Assembly (NCBI RefSeq): GCF_014358015.1
Contig: NZ_JACONV010000001.1
Coordinates: forward strand, 682,001 to 746,000
Source: Pseudomonas triticifolii
GTDB taxonomy: Bacteria > Pseudomonadota > Gammaproteobacteria > Pseudomonadales > Pseudomonadaceae
DNA length: 64,000 bases
Direction of reading: 5' to 3'
Under the pieces are notes generated by a model. It was not told where the DNA came from and searched no databases. It was given only the letters and a program-made list of their open reading frames with translations. Position numbers and translations under genes: made by a program. Below, in pieces: positions 43,305 through 53,536 of this stretch. How positions within the stretch are numbered: position 1 is the first letter of the stretch; the number at the start of each line of letters is the position of its first letter.

Positions 43305-44231
43305 TTACTGCGGCGTCTTGATGTCCAGCGGACCGGACATGTACTCGGCAATCCGGCCACGCAACCAGCGCTCGGCAGGATCGTTGTCATGCACCCCGCT
43401 CCAGACCATCGACAACTCGGCGGGCACGATCGGAAACGGCGGCTCCTCGGCACGCAACTGACAGCCTTCGATCAGCGCACACGCCGCATAGTCCGGCACC
43501 GTGGCGATCAACTCGGTGCCAGCCAGCAGCGCTCGCAAGCCATTGAACTGGGGTACCGCCAACACGACCTTGCGCGCCCGTCCGACCCGCGCCAGGTCCA
43601 GATCGATATTGCCGCTCAGATCGCCGGAGAACGACACCATCGCGTGCTGCCGCTCGCAGTACTCGTCCAGCGTCAACGGCTCTGGTCGCGCGTCGCCCCG
43701 GATCACCTTGCAACCGATGTCGCGCAACTTCTTGCGCTTGGCATTGGCCGGCAGATCGACGGTGTAACTGACCCCGACCGAAATCTCCCCAGAGGCTAGC
43801 AGTGCAGGCAGCAACAGGTAGTTGGCCCGACGAATCACCACAATGATGCCCGGCGCCTCCTCCCGCAGACGCGAGAGCAGCGGCGGCAGCAAACCAAACT
43901 CCGCATCGTCAGACAGGCCGATGCGAAACACATCACTGCTGGTCGAGGGGTCAAACTCCTTGGCCCGACTCACCGCCCCGGAAATGGTGTCCAGCGCCGG
44001 CCGAATCTCCTTGAGAATCGCCAGCGCACGAACCGTAGGCTCCATCGCCCGCCCGTTGCGCAGCAGCAACTGGTCATCAAACAAATCACGCAACCGCCCA
44101 AGCGCTGCACTGACCGCGGGCTGGCCGATGAACAGTTTTTCTGCCACACGCGTGAGATTGCGCTCGAACATCAACGCTTCAAAAATCACCAGCAAATTGA
44201 GGTCGACGCGGCGCAGGTCGTTGCGATTCAT
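43305..44231 (-). CDS. LysR-family transcriptional regulator
   Basis: Encodes 308 aa. The N-terminal winged helix (DLRRVDLNLLVIFEALMFERNLTRVAEKLFIGQPAVSAALGRLRDLF) is typical of LysR proteins, as is the effector domain that follows. The ATG at 44231 is preceded by GGAAC; the frame extends to 44351 without a better start. It is oriented with the downstream ABM-amidohydrolase-isochorismatase genes and probably controls them. A 36-bp internal stretch (43752-43787) recurs exactly at 45592-45627 beside the IS remnants. Confidence 0.92.
   Translation of the reverse strand: MNRNDLRRVDLNLLVIFEALMFERNLTRVAEKLFIGQPAVSAALGRLRDLFDDQLLLRNGRAMEPTVRALAILKEIRPALDTISGAVSRAKEFDPSTSSDVFRIGLSDDAEFGLLPPLLSRLREEAPGIIVVIRRANYLLLPALLASGEISVGVSYTVDLPANAKRKKLRDIGCKVIRGDARPEPLTLDEYCERQHAMVSFSGDLSGNIDLDLARVGRARKVVLAVPQFNGLRALLAGTELIATVPDYAACALIEGCQLRAEEPPFPIVPAELSMVWSGVHDNDPAERWLRGRIAEYMSGPLDIKTPQ
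43752..43787. repeat. 36-bp exact repeat inside lysR (partner at 45592-45627)
   Basis: Codes on the minus strand for GEISVGVSYTVDL within the LysR effector domain. The same 36 bases occur in the same orientation between the IS66 and IS5 remnants. Confidence 0.9.
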
Positions 44232-44439
44232 GAGAGAGGTTCCATGGCTGATGATCAAGGTGCCTGCGAGGCGAGGCTTTGACGTCAGTAGGCACGAATG
44301 TGGAGCGGGAGGATTGTATGGGTGTGCTGAGTGGCACAGGTTAGTTTTCAATAAACGGTGATTGAGTCGCCTGTTGAAAGCAGGTTTAACTTAACGTGAC
44401 TCGACAAACTTAGAGCCAACTCTGCCATCACCATCGAAC

Positions 44440-45131
44440 AAAATAACACCCTCCAACACGTTCAGCGACTGCTGAACGTGTTCGCTGCGCTGGAGCACCC
44501 ATCACGCCAAGGCTTGGCGCGGGATATTGATGCCATGTCGACTCAATGCCCTTTCGAAACGATGCAGCGGCAGGCCATCGACGTACTTCGTGATCAGCAG
44601 CATGGCCAATACACTCGGGTTGGCTATGCTCTTTTCGATCAACTGAGCAGGTTTGTCAGCGATAACCGGAGCCGTTTCATGACCACGGCAAACATAGACC
44701 TTTCGGATATGTTTGATGACGCGGATTGGCGTCGGCACGATACCCAGCTATTCGCTGGTTTCTTCGCTGATCACATGTTTGCAGCAACCGCAGGCAAAGG
44801 TCAGTTCGTGGATGACTTCGATGAGCGGCAGATCAGCCGATAGCGGCTTGCGCTTGCCACGGCGTGGAGTCGGAGCGACAACCTCTTCGTCGGCGTCGCC
44901 GACGACGGGCATGGGTTAGCTTTCAGGCTCGTTGAACAAGGCCAATTATGGATTGTTGGGTTCAATGGTTTGCTTGGATTTACGACCAAATATACGGTCA
45001 CGCAACAGCTTGATCTGTTCTTTTATATCAACGATATGAGTGGCGTAGGCTTCTTTGACTTGCTGCGCATCAAGCAGCATCTGCTTGAGCAACACAGGGT
45101 CGTCAGGGAGGTCTTCGGGCATCAATTTCAT
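44440..45131 (-). pseudogene. IS66-family transposase (tnpC) remnant with in-frame stops
   Basis: One minus-strand frame reads through the IS66 TnpC N-terminal third: a helical start with LLRDRIFGRKSKQTIEPNNP, then VAPTPRRGKRKPLSADLP, FACGCCKHVISEETSEQLGIVPTPIRVIKHIRKVY and VLAMLLITKYVDGLPLHRFERALSRHGINIPRQALA. Three in-frame stops interrupt it, near 44946, shortly after that, and at 44502. The sequence then loses the family similarity near 44440, so the catalytic DDE part is missing. It sits directly after an intact-looking tnpB. The element cannot move by itself. Confidence 0.8.
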
Positions 45132-45148
45132 GCCCTGGATTATACCCG

Positions 45149-45508
45149 TCAGGCAACAAATCGTTGAGTCAAAACCTTGTGCGGACGGTTACGCCAGAGA
45201 TCAAAACCATCCAGTAACCAGTTCAGTTCCTGAACCGTCAACACGATGGCTTCGTCGACTTCATCGGGTGATGTTTTGAATCTTTCGGACTCCAGACGCT
45301 TGAGCCAAAGGCAAAAGCCGCTGCACCCCCAGTAGAGGATTTTCACTCGATTACGGTGGCGACTCAAAAAGACAAAAAGCACGGGGTCAAACACGGCGAC
45401 TTTAATATCCAGTTCGACCAAGGCGGCCAAACCGTCAATGGATTTTCGGAAGTCCACAGGCTTGGGGTATAGGTAGACTTTTTCGACTTTGGCGTCGGGT
45501 CGCATCAT
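45149..45508 (-). CDS. IS66-family TnpB (Orf2) protein, 119 aa
   Basis: Encodes 119 aa with VEKVYLYPKPVDFRKSIDGLAALVE, FVFLSRHRNRVKILYW and IVLTVQELNWLLDGFDLW, the IS66 Orf2/TnpB signature. TnpB is an accessory protein needed by some IS66 elements. The frame is intact, but the partner transposase is broken. The chosen start is the pair of ATGs at 45508/45505; the frame is open to 45547. The element's end is near 45591, next to the lysR-like fragment. Confidence 0.8.
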   Translation of the reverse strand: MMRPDAKVEKVYLYPKPVDFRKSIDGLAALVELDIKVAVFDPVLFVFLSRHRNRVKILYWGCSGFCLWLKRLESERFKTSPDEVDEAIVLTVQELNWLLDGFDLWRNRPHKVLTQRFVA

Positions 45509-45591
45509 GGTGCTGGCTCCTGGAAAAAGACGGGAACACAGCATCATGCGTTAGCTTATTGCCTTGAAATAGGGTGTTCGTGGGGCGGACA

Positions 45592-45627
45592 CAGATCGAC
45601 GGTGTAACTGACCCCGACCGAAATCTC
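45592..45627. repeat. 36-bp lysR fragment copy at the junction of two IS remnants
   Basis: Identical over 36 bases to 43752-43787, same orientation, and unlike it immediately on both sides. Its left neighbour is the end of the IS66 remnant, and its right neighbour is the truncated 3' end of the IS5-family transposase. Confidence 0.85.
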
Positions 45628-46085
45628 ACCAATTGTTGCAAACACCTCATGGCACAGGCCAATGAGACCATTGCCGCAAAACTCGTCGCGAGCTTGCCCG
45701 CCAGAAAGCAGAAAACGTAAAGGCACGCCATAGGCGTCAAACAGCATGTGAATCTTGGTGGTCAGGCCGCCCCGGCTGCGACCGAGCGCATGGTCTTGCG
45801 GTTCTTTCGATCCCCTTTTTTCCCGGCGTCTGATGAGGCTCAGGTTGCGCGAACAGCAGTGAAATCAATCATCCAGGTTTACAGCTTGACCAAGCCTTGT
45901 TCGTTCAAGCGGATGGCCACGCGCTTGAGCATCAGGCGATCATCGACTCGCGGACGTCCCCTGCGCCGGGTTCCGGTGAAAAGATCGCCAACAAGATCCA
46001 AGGCTGCGTCGGGATGCTCATACCGCTTCGCCATCGAAGCCTCCTGGCGTTAATGGCGGCGTTCGGGGATGTCGTACAGAGCCTA
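45628..46085 (-). pseudogene. IS5-family element, internally deleted
   Basis: Minus strand. It starts with MAKRYE at 46034, runs through RPRVDDRLMLK and then jumps to AIRLNEQGLVKL, so the normal region between is missing. A later segment HALGRSRGGLTTKIHMLFDAYGVPLRFLLSGGQA joins directly to LATSFAAMVSLACAMRCLQQL, which removes the catalytic core. Frameshifts and a stop are also present. The outer end near 46063-46085 (CGGGGATGTCGTACAGAGCC) resembles an IS5-group terminus and lies about 10 bp beyond the chemoreceptor's stop codon. Confidence 0.75.
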
Positions 46086-46094
46086 GCGCCTTAT

Positions 46095-48128
46095 TCAGAC
46101 CTTGAAGCTCTCGACCTGGACTCTTAGTTCTTGATAGAGCACTGTTATTTTTTTAGCCTGTCCCTGAACTTCGTCTGACATCCTACTGACACCGTCGGTT
46201 TGCTCTTTCAATAAATTTATATTTTCACTGATATTAAGTGAGGCTTGCGCTTGTTCATCAGTCGTAAGCGCTGTTTGGGTTGCCATATGCTGAACCTTAT
46301 CAAAGGACGCACTCAGAGTGTCAAAAATCTCAGTAACCTGATTTATTTGGGCGACCGTGGTATCAGCATTATTACGACTATTACGAATAGCAGCTGTTGA
46401 CTCGGACACGCTCATCTTAAGCCGTTCTATCATTGTTTCAATCTCCCGTGTACTGTCCTGCGTGCGAGTTGCAAGCATACGGACCTCGTCAGCAACGACC
46501 GCGAAGCCTCTACCTTGCTCGCCTGCTCGCGCCGCTTCGATAGCAGCATTAAGAGCCAGCAGATTGGTTTGCTCAGCAATTTTTCGGATCACCTCTAAAA
46601 TCGAGACAATTGCCGCTGAACTCTGCTCCAGATCGGTTGAGCTTTTCAAGGCGAGTTCAATATCAACGACGAGTCGTTCAATCGCTTGGTTGGAGATGTT
46701 TACCGCATTTTTCCCCTGGTAGGTCAGTTGGCTGGAGAGGTTAGCTTCGGCAGCCGTGCCCTTAGCTAAACCGGCCATCTGCTGATTAGAACTGCTCATA
46801 TCATTGCCAGTACTGACCATTGAGTTTGAAGAACTGACCATCTGCTCACTTATGCGGCCAGCCTCTTCTGATACCGTATTGAGTTGACCTGTCATGCCTC
46901 CCAACATGACGGACTGCTTTTGTATAGCACTCATGATCTCGCGCAAGTGCTCTACAAAGGAATCAAATTCCCTAGAAAGATCACCTAGCTCATCTCGGGA
47001 TTTTGAATTGATACGAAGCGTTAAATCACCATCTCCTTCTGCAATCTCTCGTATACGACGTGTAATATTTTGCACATTGCGTGTAATTATCAAAGGGACG
47101 TAATAACCGACGACCAAGGCTAGCAAAAAAGCGATCGCGATCACAGCGATCGCAATTTTCTCATACGTTGAGACTCTTTCTTTAACGTCCTCTTTCTGTT
47201 CGCGGGCGTGTACGTTAACAGTCTCACCTGCCTTGTCCAGTACATCCCTGATAGCCTTGAACCGTTCGTCCGCAGTCACTTTTGCTTGAGGAAGTACGCC
47301 TTGGCTCTTGGAGTTTGACGATTCAAGAATAGCGCGACTCTTTACGATCCACTCACCGAACAAAGTATCGAAATGGTCGTAAGGTTTAGTGAGCTCTGGC
47401 TCGCGTATGAGGTAGCTCCGGTAATTATGGAAGCGCTGTAAAGCCTGTTGAACATTCTCCTCAAAAAAAGCTCGATTTTCGACAGTCGAGCCAGAGCCTG
47501 CTGCCATTTTTTGCAGGGAAAGCCTGGCCTGGTAAATATCGCGGTCAGCGTTGAGCACCTCGGACAGGGCCTCAACATACTGTTGAAGATCGACCCCATT
47601 ATTCGGCTGCGTACTCTTATATTGCGTATGCTGACGTAAGCGCTCCCCCGCGTCATCAAGCATATCGCGAATTTCCTGGAATCTCTCATCCTGTTTCTGC
47701 AAGGCTTCAGATAAGACTTTTCCTGTTTTAAAGGACGAATTCAATGACTTGCTGGCATCCAGCCATTCCTTATAAAGCTGATCAAAATTACCAAAAGGCT
47801 CTATCAGCTGAGGCTCCTCTGCGAGAAACCGTCGAAAACTACCAAAGCGATCAAATACCTGTTGCGCGTTCGTATCAAAATCCTTCTGGTTCTCGGTGGC
47901 ATTACCATCTCCACTCATCAACCGCTCTTGGGCTATCAGAGCCTGGTAAATATCTCGATCTGCATTTAAGACCACCGAAACGGCCTCAAAATAGTTTTCT
48001 GCTTGACGACGCATCGCTTCCTGCTGGACCCGACTCATAAATATCATTAATAACAAAAACCCTGCAATTATCACTGCCAGAAGAGCTATTGGCGATATCA
48101 TTTGGACGCGAATCGAATGCAGGCGCAT
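46095..48128 (-). CDS. Methyl-accepting chemotaxis protein with duplicated helical (HBM-like) sensor
   Basis: Encodes 677 aa. TM1 is at about residues 12-33; TM2 is at about 318-340. The periplasmic part shows two related modules: [13 protein letters not shown] and [13 protein letters not shown], each followed by an FxxNxQQxxxRFxxYR/FRR-like stretch and an EPxLxxP motif. This fits a helical bimodular sensor. HAMP and the conserved [35 protein letters not shown] follow. The ligand is unknown (HBM receptors elsewhere sense organic acids or polyamines). AGGGAG precedes the ATG at 48128. It lies between IS remnants and is AT-richer than its neighbours, so it may be acquired. Confidence 0.9.
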   Translation of the reverse strand: MRLHSIRVQMISPIALLAVIIAGFLLLMIFMSRVQQEAMRRQAENYFEAVSVVLNADRDIYQALIAQERLMSGDGNATENQKDFDTNAQQVFDRFGSFRRFLAEEPQLIEPFGNFDQLYKEWLDASKSLNSSFKTGKVLSEALQKQDERFQEIRDMLDDAGERLRQHTQYKSTQPNNGVDLQQYVEALSEVLNADRDIYQARLSLQKMAAGSGSTVENRAFFEENVQQALQRFHNYRSYLIREPELTKPYDHFDTLFGEWIVKSRAILESSNSKSQGVLPQAKVTADERFKAIRDVLDKAGETVNVHAREQKEDVKERVSTYEKIAIAVIAIAFLLALVVGYYVPLIITRNVQNITRRIREIAEGDGDLTLRINSKSRDELGDLSREFDSFVEHLREIMSAIQKQSVMLGGMTGQLNTVSEEAGRISEQMVSSSNSMVSTGNDMSSSNQQMAGLAKGTAAEANLSSQLTYQGKNAVNISNQAIERLVVDIELALKSSTDLEQSSAAIVSILEVIRKIAEQTNLLALNAAIEAARAGEQGRGFAVVADEVRMLATRTQDSTREIETMIERLKMSVSESTAAIRNSRNNADTTVAQINQVTEIFDTLSASFDKVQHMATQTALTTDEQAQASLNISENINLLKEQTDGVSRMSDEVQGQAKKITVLYQELRVQVESFKV

Positions 48129-49140
48129 ATACATCTCCCTGACCACTAACCAAATTTATTTACACCACTCACGACCGATAAAAAACCATCACACACACCT
48201 ACAGGGCCCATATCACCTCTGAGATAAACCCCGATAAATAACTTTTTTTTCACCCACACTTCAACCCGCTAAAATAGCAGTTATCTCGCGGCGTTAGCAC
48301 TTCAGGCTTATCCTCCCAGGATCTAAATGCGGCATCTGACTGCCCTCCCTAAAAATGTCACAACCCCTACTGCACAATAATTTCCGGACACATGAAAAAT
48401 CCAGACCTCAGGCGAATGCCATGAAAAAACATTCGACACTGCGCAAAACCTCCAAACGCTTTCTATTGCCCACACAAGGCTCACCTGATTACCTACCGAT
48501 AGGTAATTGCCTTGCCTTCCCTATTCTTCGACTCGCTCTATAGATGTATCGGGCAACCAGCTTTCACACGTGCGTTACAATTTTTTTTGAACTTTATAAG
48601 ACATACAGAAACTAGCTCACGAACCGGACACGCGCCACACAAAAAAAAAAATATTTCATCATTGATTTCCCGCCTACAATGATATCAACTGGCCACATAC
48701 AACTTGTTAATCGTAAGCTCAACGGGTTTTGTACAAAAAGTCGGTGCGGGTAGAATTGCCGTCATAATTGGCGGGAGGCCCGCATGGCAAAGCGTTACGA
48801 ACTCTTCGACCCATCGTGAGAACTGATCAAGGATCTGATTTCTTTAGAGCAGAACATAGGTCACCCACGCAGTGACGATCGTTTGGCACTGCATAGGATC
48901 CTCTCGGGCGCTGCCTGGCGTGACCTGCCAGGACGCTTCGGGCCTTGGTCGACAGTGTATTAGTGTTTTCGTGACTGGCGCATGGACATCCTTGTGCGGC
49001 TTACATAGCAATTCGATATCTAACAGTACCGCAAAGCCTTATCACGCCCGCCAATGAATGTTCCGCACCAAGCGACCACTGGATTGGGCAACCCTTCCCC
49101 TCAGGCGTTAACCTGAACAAACGACAAGGAGGAAGCCCCC
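48129..49140. other. AT-rich intergenic region with palindrome and IS5 remnant
   Basis: About 1 kb. The left part should hold the chemoreceptor promoter. ATTACCTA-CCGA-TAGGTAAT forms a perfect palindrome at 48488-48507. The right part carries a decayed IS5-family fragment. I see no intact gene; several short frames lack ribosome sites. Confidence 0.6.
48784..49000 (+). pseudogene. IS5-family transposase N-terminal remnant
   Basis: The plus-strand frame reads MAKRYELFDPS, a stop, ELIKDLISLEQNIGHPRSDDRLALHRIL, then SGAAWRDLPGRFGPWSTVY, another stop and CFRDWR. This is the conserved N-terminal part of IS5-group transposases, with two in-frame stops and a small deletion before SGAAWRDLP. The catalytic part is absent. 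Same family as the remnant at 45628-46085, in the opposite orientation, so the chemoreceptor gene is bracketed by them. Confidence 0.75.
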
Positions 49141-49563
49141 ATGATCAAAACAGTCGGACCGACCGGAATAAAACCGGCCCATCTCGCGTCCTGCCATTGC
49201 GGCGCAGTCGTGCTGGAGCTGGATTTGCCGGACGGTATCGTAGACCCAAGACGCTGCGACTGTTCGTTATGTCGGCGTCGGGGTGCCATCGTTGCGACGG
49301 TGGCGCAAGACGGTGTTCGCGTGATTCACGGGCAGAGTGTGCTCAAGTTGTATCAGTTCAACAGCCGCACGGCCGAGCATTATTTCTGTGGCCGGTGCGG
49401 GGTCTATACCCACCACCGGCGACGCTCGAATCCGCATGAATACGGCTATAACGTCGCCTGTCTGGACGGCGTAAACCCGTTCGACCTGGGGCCGGTGCCC
49501 ACCAATGACGGGGTGAATCACCCCGCCGACCGGCCTGCTGAGCCCCTGCCCTCGTGTGATTAA
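49141..49563 (+). CDS. GFA/CENP-V-family zinc-binding protein
   Basis: Encodes 140 aa with the GFA zinc motifs [19 protein letters not shown] and [18 protein letters not shown], the family of glutathione-dependent formaldehyde-activating enzymes. Its real reaction is unknown. AAGGAGGAAGC precedes the ATG. The TAA stop overlaps the convergent poxB stop by 2 bp. Confidence 0.9.
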   Translation: MIKTVGPTGIKPAHLASCHCGAVVLELDLPDGIVDPRRCDCSLCRRRGAIVATVAQDGVRVIHGQSVLKLYQFNSRTAEHYFCGRCGVYTHHRRRSNPHEYGYNVACLDGVNPFDLGPVPTNDGVNHPADRPAEPLPSCD

Positions 49564-51278
49564 CGCAGGTTGGTCTTGGCCAGTTCCAGCACTTCGCTGC
49601 CACGGCCGCTGAACACGGCGCGCATCATGTACAGGCTGAAGCCTTTAGCCTGGGCGAGTTTGATTTTCGGCGGAATGCCCAGTTCCTGCTTGGCGGTCAC
49701 CACGTCGATCAGCACCGGGCCGGGATGGTCGAAGGCCTTGCGCAAGGCGGCGGGCAGTTCTTCGGCGCTTTGTACACGCAGGCCGAGGATACCGGCACCC
49801 AGCGCAACACCGGCGAAGTTGGTCTCATGGAAATCGGTGCCGTGGGGCACGTAGCCAGCGGCTTTCATTTCCATGTCGACGAAGCCCAGCGAACTGTTGT
49901 TGAACACGACCATTTTGATCGGCAGGTTCAACTGACGAATGCTCAACAGGTCGCCCATCAGCATCGACAGGCCGCCGTCGCCGCACAGCGCAACCACTTG
50001 TCGATCCGGGTGTTCGGCCTTGGCGCCCAGCGCCTGCGGCAGCGCGTTGGCCATCGAGCCGTGGTTGAACGAGCCCAACAGACTGCGCTGCCCGTTCATG
50101 TGCAGGTAACGCGCCGCCCAGAGCGTGGGCGTGCCAACGTCGACGGTGAAGATGGCGTCAACGTCGGCCTGCTCGTCGATCAGGCGCGTGAGGTATTGCG
50201 GATGGATCGGCGTGTCCGCAGGCGTTGGTGTGGCCAGTTCGTCCAGCTCTTCGCGGGCCTTGGCGTAGTGCTTGAGGGCCTTGTCGAGAAAGCGGCGGTC
50301 CGAGTGCGGCTTGAGTTTTGGCAACAGCGCATCGAGGGTTTCACGCACACCGCCGGTCAGCCCCAGCGTCACAGGTGTGCGACGGCCGAGTTGGGTCGGG
50401 TCCAGGTCGATCTGGATGACCTTGGCTTTCTCGGGGTAGAAATTACGGTACGGGAAGCTGCTGCCCAGGATCACCAGTGTGTCGCAGGACAGCATGGCGT
50501 GGTAGCCGGAGCTGAAGCCGATCAGGCCGGTCATGCCCACGTCGAACGGGTTGTCGTACTCGACGTGCTGTTTGCCGCGCAGGGCGTGCACGATGGGCGC
50601 GCCGAGCTTTTCGGCCAGCGCCACGATTTGCTCGTGAGCACCCGCGCAACCAGCACCGCACAGCAGGGTCGTGGCTTTGGATTCGTTGAGCAGTTCGACC
50701 ATCGCTTGCAGATCGTTTTCAGCCGGAACCACAGTCGGCGGTGTGGGCTCGACCCATTTGGCCGGAACGTCCGGCGCGGCACTGAGCGCAACGTCGCCAG
50801 GCAACACGATCACCGCCACGCCCTTCTGGCTGATCGCGGCGCGCATTGCACGCTCCAGCACGCGAGGGAATTGCTCGGGGTTGCTGACCAGTTCGACGAA
50901 GTGGCTGCACTCCTTGAACAGTTCCTGCGGGTGGGTTTCCTGGAAGTAGTCCAGACCGATTTCCGAGGACGGAATATGCGCGGCGATGGCGAGCACCGGT
51001 ACGCGATTGCGGTGACAGTCGTACAGGCCATTGATCAGGTGCAAATTGCCCGGACCGCAACTGCCGGCGCACACCGCCAGCTTGCCACTGCTCGCAGCCT
51101 GGGCACCTGCGGCGAACGCGGCGACTTCTTCATGACGGGTGTGCATCCAGCGAATCGAGTCGGTGCGTTCCAGGCTGTCGGTCAGGCCGTTGAGGCTGTC
51201 ACCGGAAACGCCCCAGATGTGAGAAACACCTGCCGCTGCGAGGGTTTGCGCAAGATGATCGGCAATGGTCTTGGACAT
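49560..51278 (-). CDS. poxB: Pyruvate dehydrogenase (quinone) / pyruvate oxidase PoxB
   Basis: Encodes 572 aa of the ThDP-dependent family. [40 protein letters not shown] includes the catalytic Glu, and [29 protein letters not shown] is the ThDP/Mg motif. It would convert pyruvate to acetate and CO2, passing electrons to quinone. The C-terminal lipid-binding region ends LELAKTNLR. It has length and motifs like E. coli PoxB (572). Alternatives such as acetolactate synthase are less likely because of the C-terminal type and lack of a small-subunit gene. Confidence 0.9.
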   Translation of the reverse strand: MSKTIADHLAQTLAAAGVSHIWGVSGDSLNGLTDSLERTDSIRWMHTRHEEVAAFAAGAQAASSGKLAVCAGSCGPGNLHLINGLYDCHRNRVPVLAIAAHIPSSEIGLDYFQETHPQELFKECSHFVELVSNPEQFPRVLERAMRAAISQKGVAVIVLPGDVALSAAPDVPAKWVEPTPPTVVPAENDLQAMVELLNESKATTLLCGAGCAGAHEQIVALAEKLGAPIVHALRGKQHVEYDNPFDVGMTGLIGFSSGYHAMLSCDTLVILGSSFPYRNFYPEKAKVIQIDLDPTQLGRRTPVTLGLTGGVRETLDALLPKLKPHSDRRFLDKALKHYAKAREELDELATPTPADTPIHPQYLTRLIDEQADVDAIFTVDVGTPTLWAARYLHMNGQRSLLGSFNHGSMANALPQALGAKAEHPDRQVVALCGDGGLSMLMGDLLSIRQLNLPIKMVVFNNSSLGFVDMEMKAAGYVPHGTDFHETNFAGVALGAGILGLRVQSAEELPAALRKAFDHPGPVLIDVVTAKQELGIPPKIKLAQAKGFSLYMMRAVFSGRGSEVLELAKTNLR

Positions 51279-51646
51279 GCGGGGTTCCTTGTCGAGGCAA
51301 AGGGGTTCGGCTTCCTTACGGGAAGAAACATGCGCAGCGCTCTGCTACGCCTGTTGTGGTCGACCCGATGCGTTCTCGACAGTTCCGGGAAACTGAGGGG
51401 TGTTCAGATTGGCAGGCCAAAGACCTATGAAGCCGAGTGCGCGGTTAACGGGATAAGCAGTCTGTGCCATTTGTGACGCGCAGCGTTCATCGTTTTACAC
51501 ACGCCTTGCTGCAGCCAACGAACTGTGGGAGGCGGCTTGCCGGCGAGGCTTTGTCAGAAGCGACCTATCAGTGACTGAACTGACACCATCGCCGGCAAGC
51601 CGCCTCCCACGGGGTATGCATTCATGCTCAAACGCAATGGGTACGA
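51279..51646. other. Intergenic region with REPIN copy 2 and poxB promoter region
   Basis: About 370 bp between the PBP2 and poxB genes, both leftward. Apart from REPIN copy 2 (51505-51624) and upstream DNA of poxB (51279-51504), I see no coding frame or clear promoter. Confidence 0.5.
51505..51624. repeat. REPIN-type element, copy 2 (120 bp unit)
   Basis: Same 22-bp arm sequence as copy 1 (GTGGGAGGCGGCTTGCCGGC and complement, spanning about 51526-51547 and 51589-51610). The outer flanks match copy 1 in inverted orientation, while the 42-base centre matches copy 1 in the same orientation (33 of 42 identical by eye). Confidence 0.85.
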
Positions 51647-53536
51647 TCAGGCGTGCGGATTGCCCGCAGGCTTGCTCGGCACAGCATATTCCGGCTTGAG
51701 TTTGCCATCGCTGTCCAGCAACCAGGCATCAAGGACTTCACGAACGACGGGGCCTGCCACACGGCCGCCCGCCTCGCCATTCTCAATGGTGACCGACACC
51801 ACTATCTTCGGGTGCTCTGCGGGGGCGAAGCCGACGAACAGGGCGTTGTCCCGGTTACGCTCCAGCGTCTTCAGGCGGTTGTAACGCTCGCCCTGCTTGA
51901 TCGCGACCACCTGTGCAGTACCGCTCTTGCCCGCGATGCGGTACTGCGCGCCTTTGGCGGCATCCCGGGCGATGCCGCGAGGATCATGCATGACCATCTG
52001 CATGCCTTCATTGACCTGATCCCACTCACGCGGGTCATGCAGCACGATGTTGGGCATCGGGTGCTCATCCACAGGTGCGACGTGACCGACTTCCATCGCC
52101 AGATGCGGTCGATGCCAGACACCTTTGCTGGCAATCAGCGAGGTCGCCTGGGCCAGTTGCAGCGGCGTGACCTGCATGTAGCCCTGACCGATGCCGAGAA
52201 TGACCGTTTCGCCGGGAAACCAGGCCTGACGGCGCGTGGCGCGCTTCCACTCACGAGACGGCATCAGCCCTGCCGACTCTTCGAACATGTCCAGCGAGAC
52301 TTTCTGGCCGATGCCGAACATGGTCATGTAGTCGTGCAGACGGTCGATGCCCAGCTTGTGCGCAAGCGTGTAGAAATACGTGTCGTTGGACCGCATGATC
52401 GCGGTGTCCATGTCCACCCAGCCGTCGCCGCTGTGGTTCCAGTTGCGGTACTTGTGATCGAAGTCCGGCAGCTGGAAATAGCCGGGGTCGAAGACCTTGG
52501 TCGAGGCGTTGACCACGCCGCTGTCCAGGCCGGCAATCGCCACTTCCGGCTTGACCGTCGAGCCCGGCGCATACAGCCCGCGCAGCACGCGGTTGAACAG
52601 CGGACGGTCGATGGAATCACGTAAGGCGGCGTACTGTTTGAAACTGATACCGGTCACGAACAGGTTGGGGTCGAAGCTCGGTTTGCTGACCATCGCCAGC
52701 ACTTCCCCGGTTTCCGGGTCCAGCGCCACGATAGAACCGCGACGATCACCCAAGGCCTTTTCGGCGGCTTCTTGCAGGTGCACGTCAAGGCTCAGGGTGA
52801 TGTTCTTGCCGGGTACCGGGTCGGTGTGTTTCAGAACCCGCAATACACGCCCCTGCGCGTTGGTTTCGACTTCTTCATAGCCCACATGGCCATGTAGTTC
52901 GGACTCGTAGAACCGCTCGATACCGGTCTTGCCGATCGATTGTGTGCCGCGATATTCGTTGTCCAGTTGCGAGGCTTCTTTCTCGTTGATACGCCCGACG
53001 TAGCCGATCGAATGGGCAAAGTGATCGCCCAGCGGGTAATGACGAACGAACTGCGCCGCGACATCCACCCCTGGCAGCAGGTACTGGTTGACGGCCAGAA
53101 TCGCGATTTGCTCTTCGGTCAGCTCATACAGCAACGTTGCGGGCTCGAAAGGATGCCGAACCTGCTTCAACTCCTTGTCGAACAGAATGCGGTCTTCGTC
53201 GGGCAAGGCCAGCAGCGTCATCAACTCGTCGATGACCTTGTGCCAGTCACCGGCGCGCTCGCGGGTCAGGGTCAGGTTGAAACTGGGGCGGTTGTCGGCC
53301 AGAACTTCGCCATTGCGGTCGTAAATCAAACCCCGCTCCGGCGGGATCGGCAGCACGTGCACCCGATTGTTTTCGGAAATGGTCGAGTGGTAATCGAATT
53401 CAGTGACTTGCAGGAAATACATCCGTGCTATCAGGCAGGCAGCCAGCACGGCGACCAGGATGGCGCAGGCGATCAGTCGCTGGTTGACCAGCCGCGTCTC
53501 TTTCTCGTGGTCTTTAAGAGGAATCGGTTCGGGCAT
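51647..53536 (-). CDS. mrdA: Penicillin-binding protein 2 (MrdA/PbpA family), isolated copy
   Basis: Encodes 629 aa. A short cytoplasmic start is followed by one membrane helix (about residues 20-42), a dimerisation region and a transpeptidase domain with catalytic Ser326 in STVK, SND at 383-385 and KSGT at 537-540. PBP2 makes peptidoglycan cross-links for cell elongation. The usual partner rodA is not adjacent, and no other cell-wall gene is near, so this may be a second copy. The ATG at 53536 begins MPEPIPLKDHEKETRL, the conserved start; the frame is open to 53641. Confidence 0.88.
   Translation of the reverse strand: MPEPIPLKDHEKETRLVNQRLIACAILVAVLAACLIARMYFLQVTEFDYHSTISENNRVHVLPIPPERGLIYDRNGEVLADNRPSFNLTLTRERAGDWHKVIDELMTLLALPDEDRILFDKELKQVRHPFEPATLLYELTEEQIAILAVNQYLLPGVDVAAQFVRHYPLGDHFAHSIGYVGRINEKEASQLDNEYRGTQSIGKTGIERFYESELHGHVGYEEVETNAQGRVLRVLKHTDPVPGKNITLSLDVHLQEAAEKALGDRRGSIVALDPETGEVLAMVSKPSFDPNLFVTGISFKQYAALRDSIDRPLFNRVLRGLYAPGSTVKPEVAIAGLDSGVVNASTKVFDPGYFQLPDFDHKYRNWNHSGDGWVDMDTAIMRSNDTYFYTLAHKLGIDRLHDYMTMFGIGQKVSLDMFEESAGLMPSREWKRATRRQAWFPGETVILGIGQGYMQVTPLQLAQATSLIASKGVWHRPHLAMEVGHVAPVDEHPMPNIVLHDPREWDQVNEGMQMVMHDPRGIARDAAKGAQYRIAGKSGTAQVVAIKQGERYNRLKTLERNRDNALFVGFAPAEHPKIVVSVTIENGEAGGRVAGPVVREVLDAWLLDSDGKLKPEYAVPSKPAGNPHA

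Noticed and set aside
48355-48543. 62-codon plus-strand frame before the IS5 remnant
   Set aside because: No ribosome site, no family resemblance, in AT-rich intergenic DNA.
49725-51476. Long plus-strand open frame of about 583 codons opposite poxB
   Set aside because: Antisense to poxB, composition unlike a real protein, no motif.
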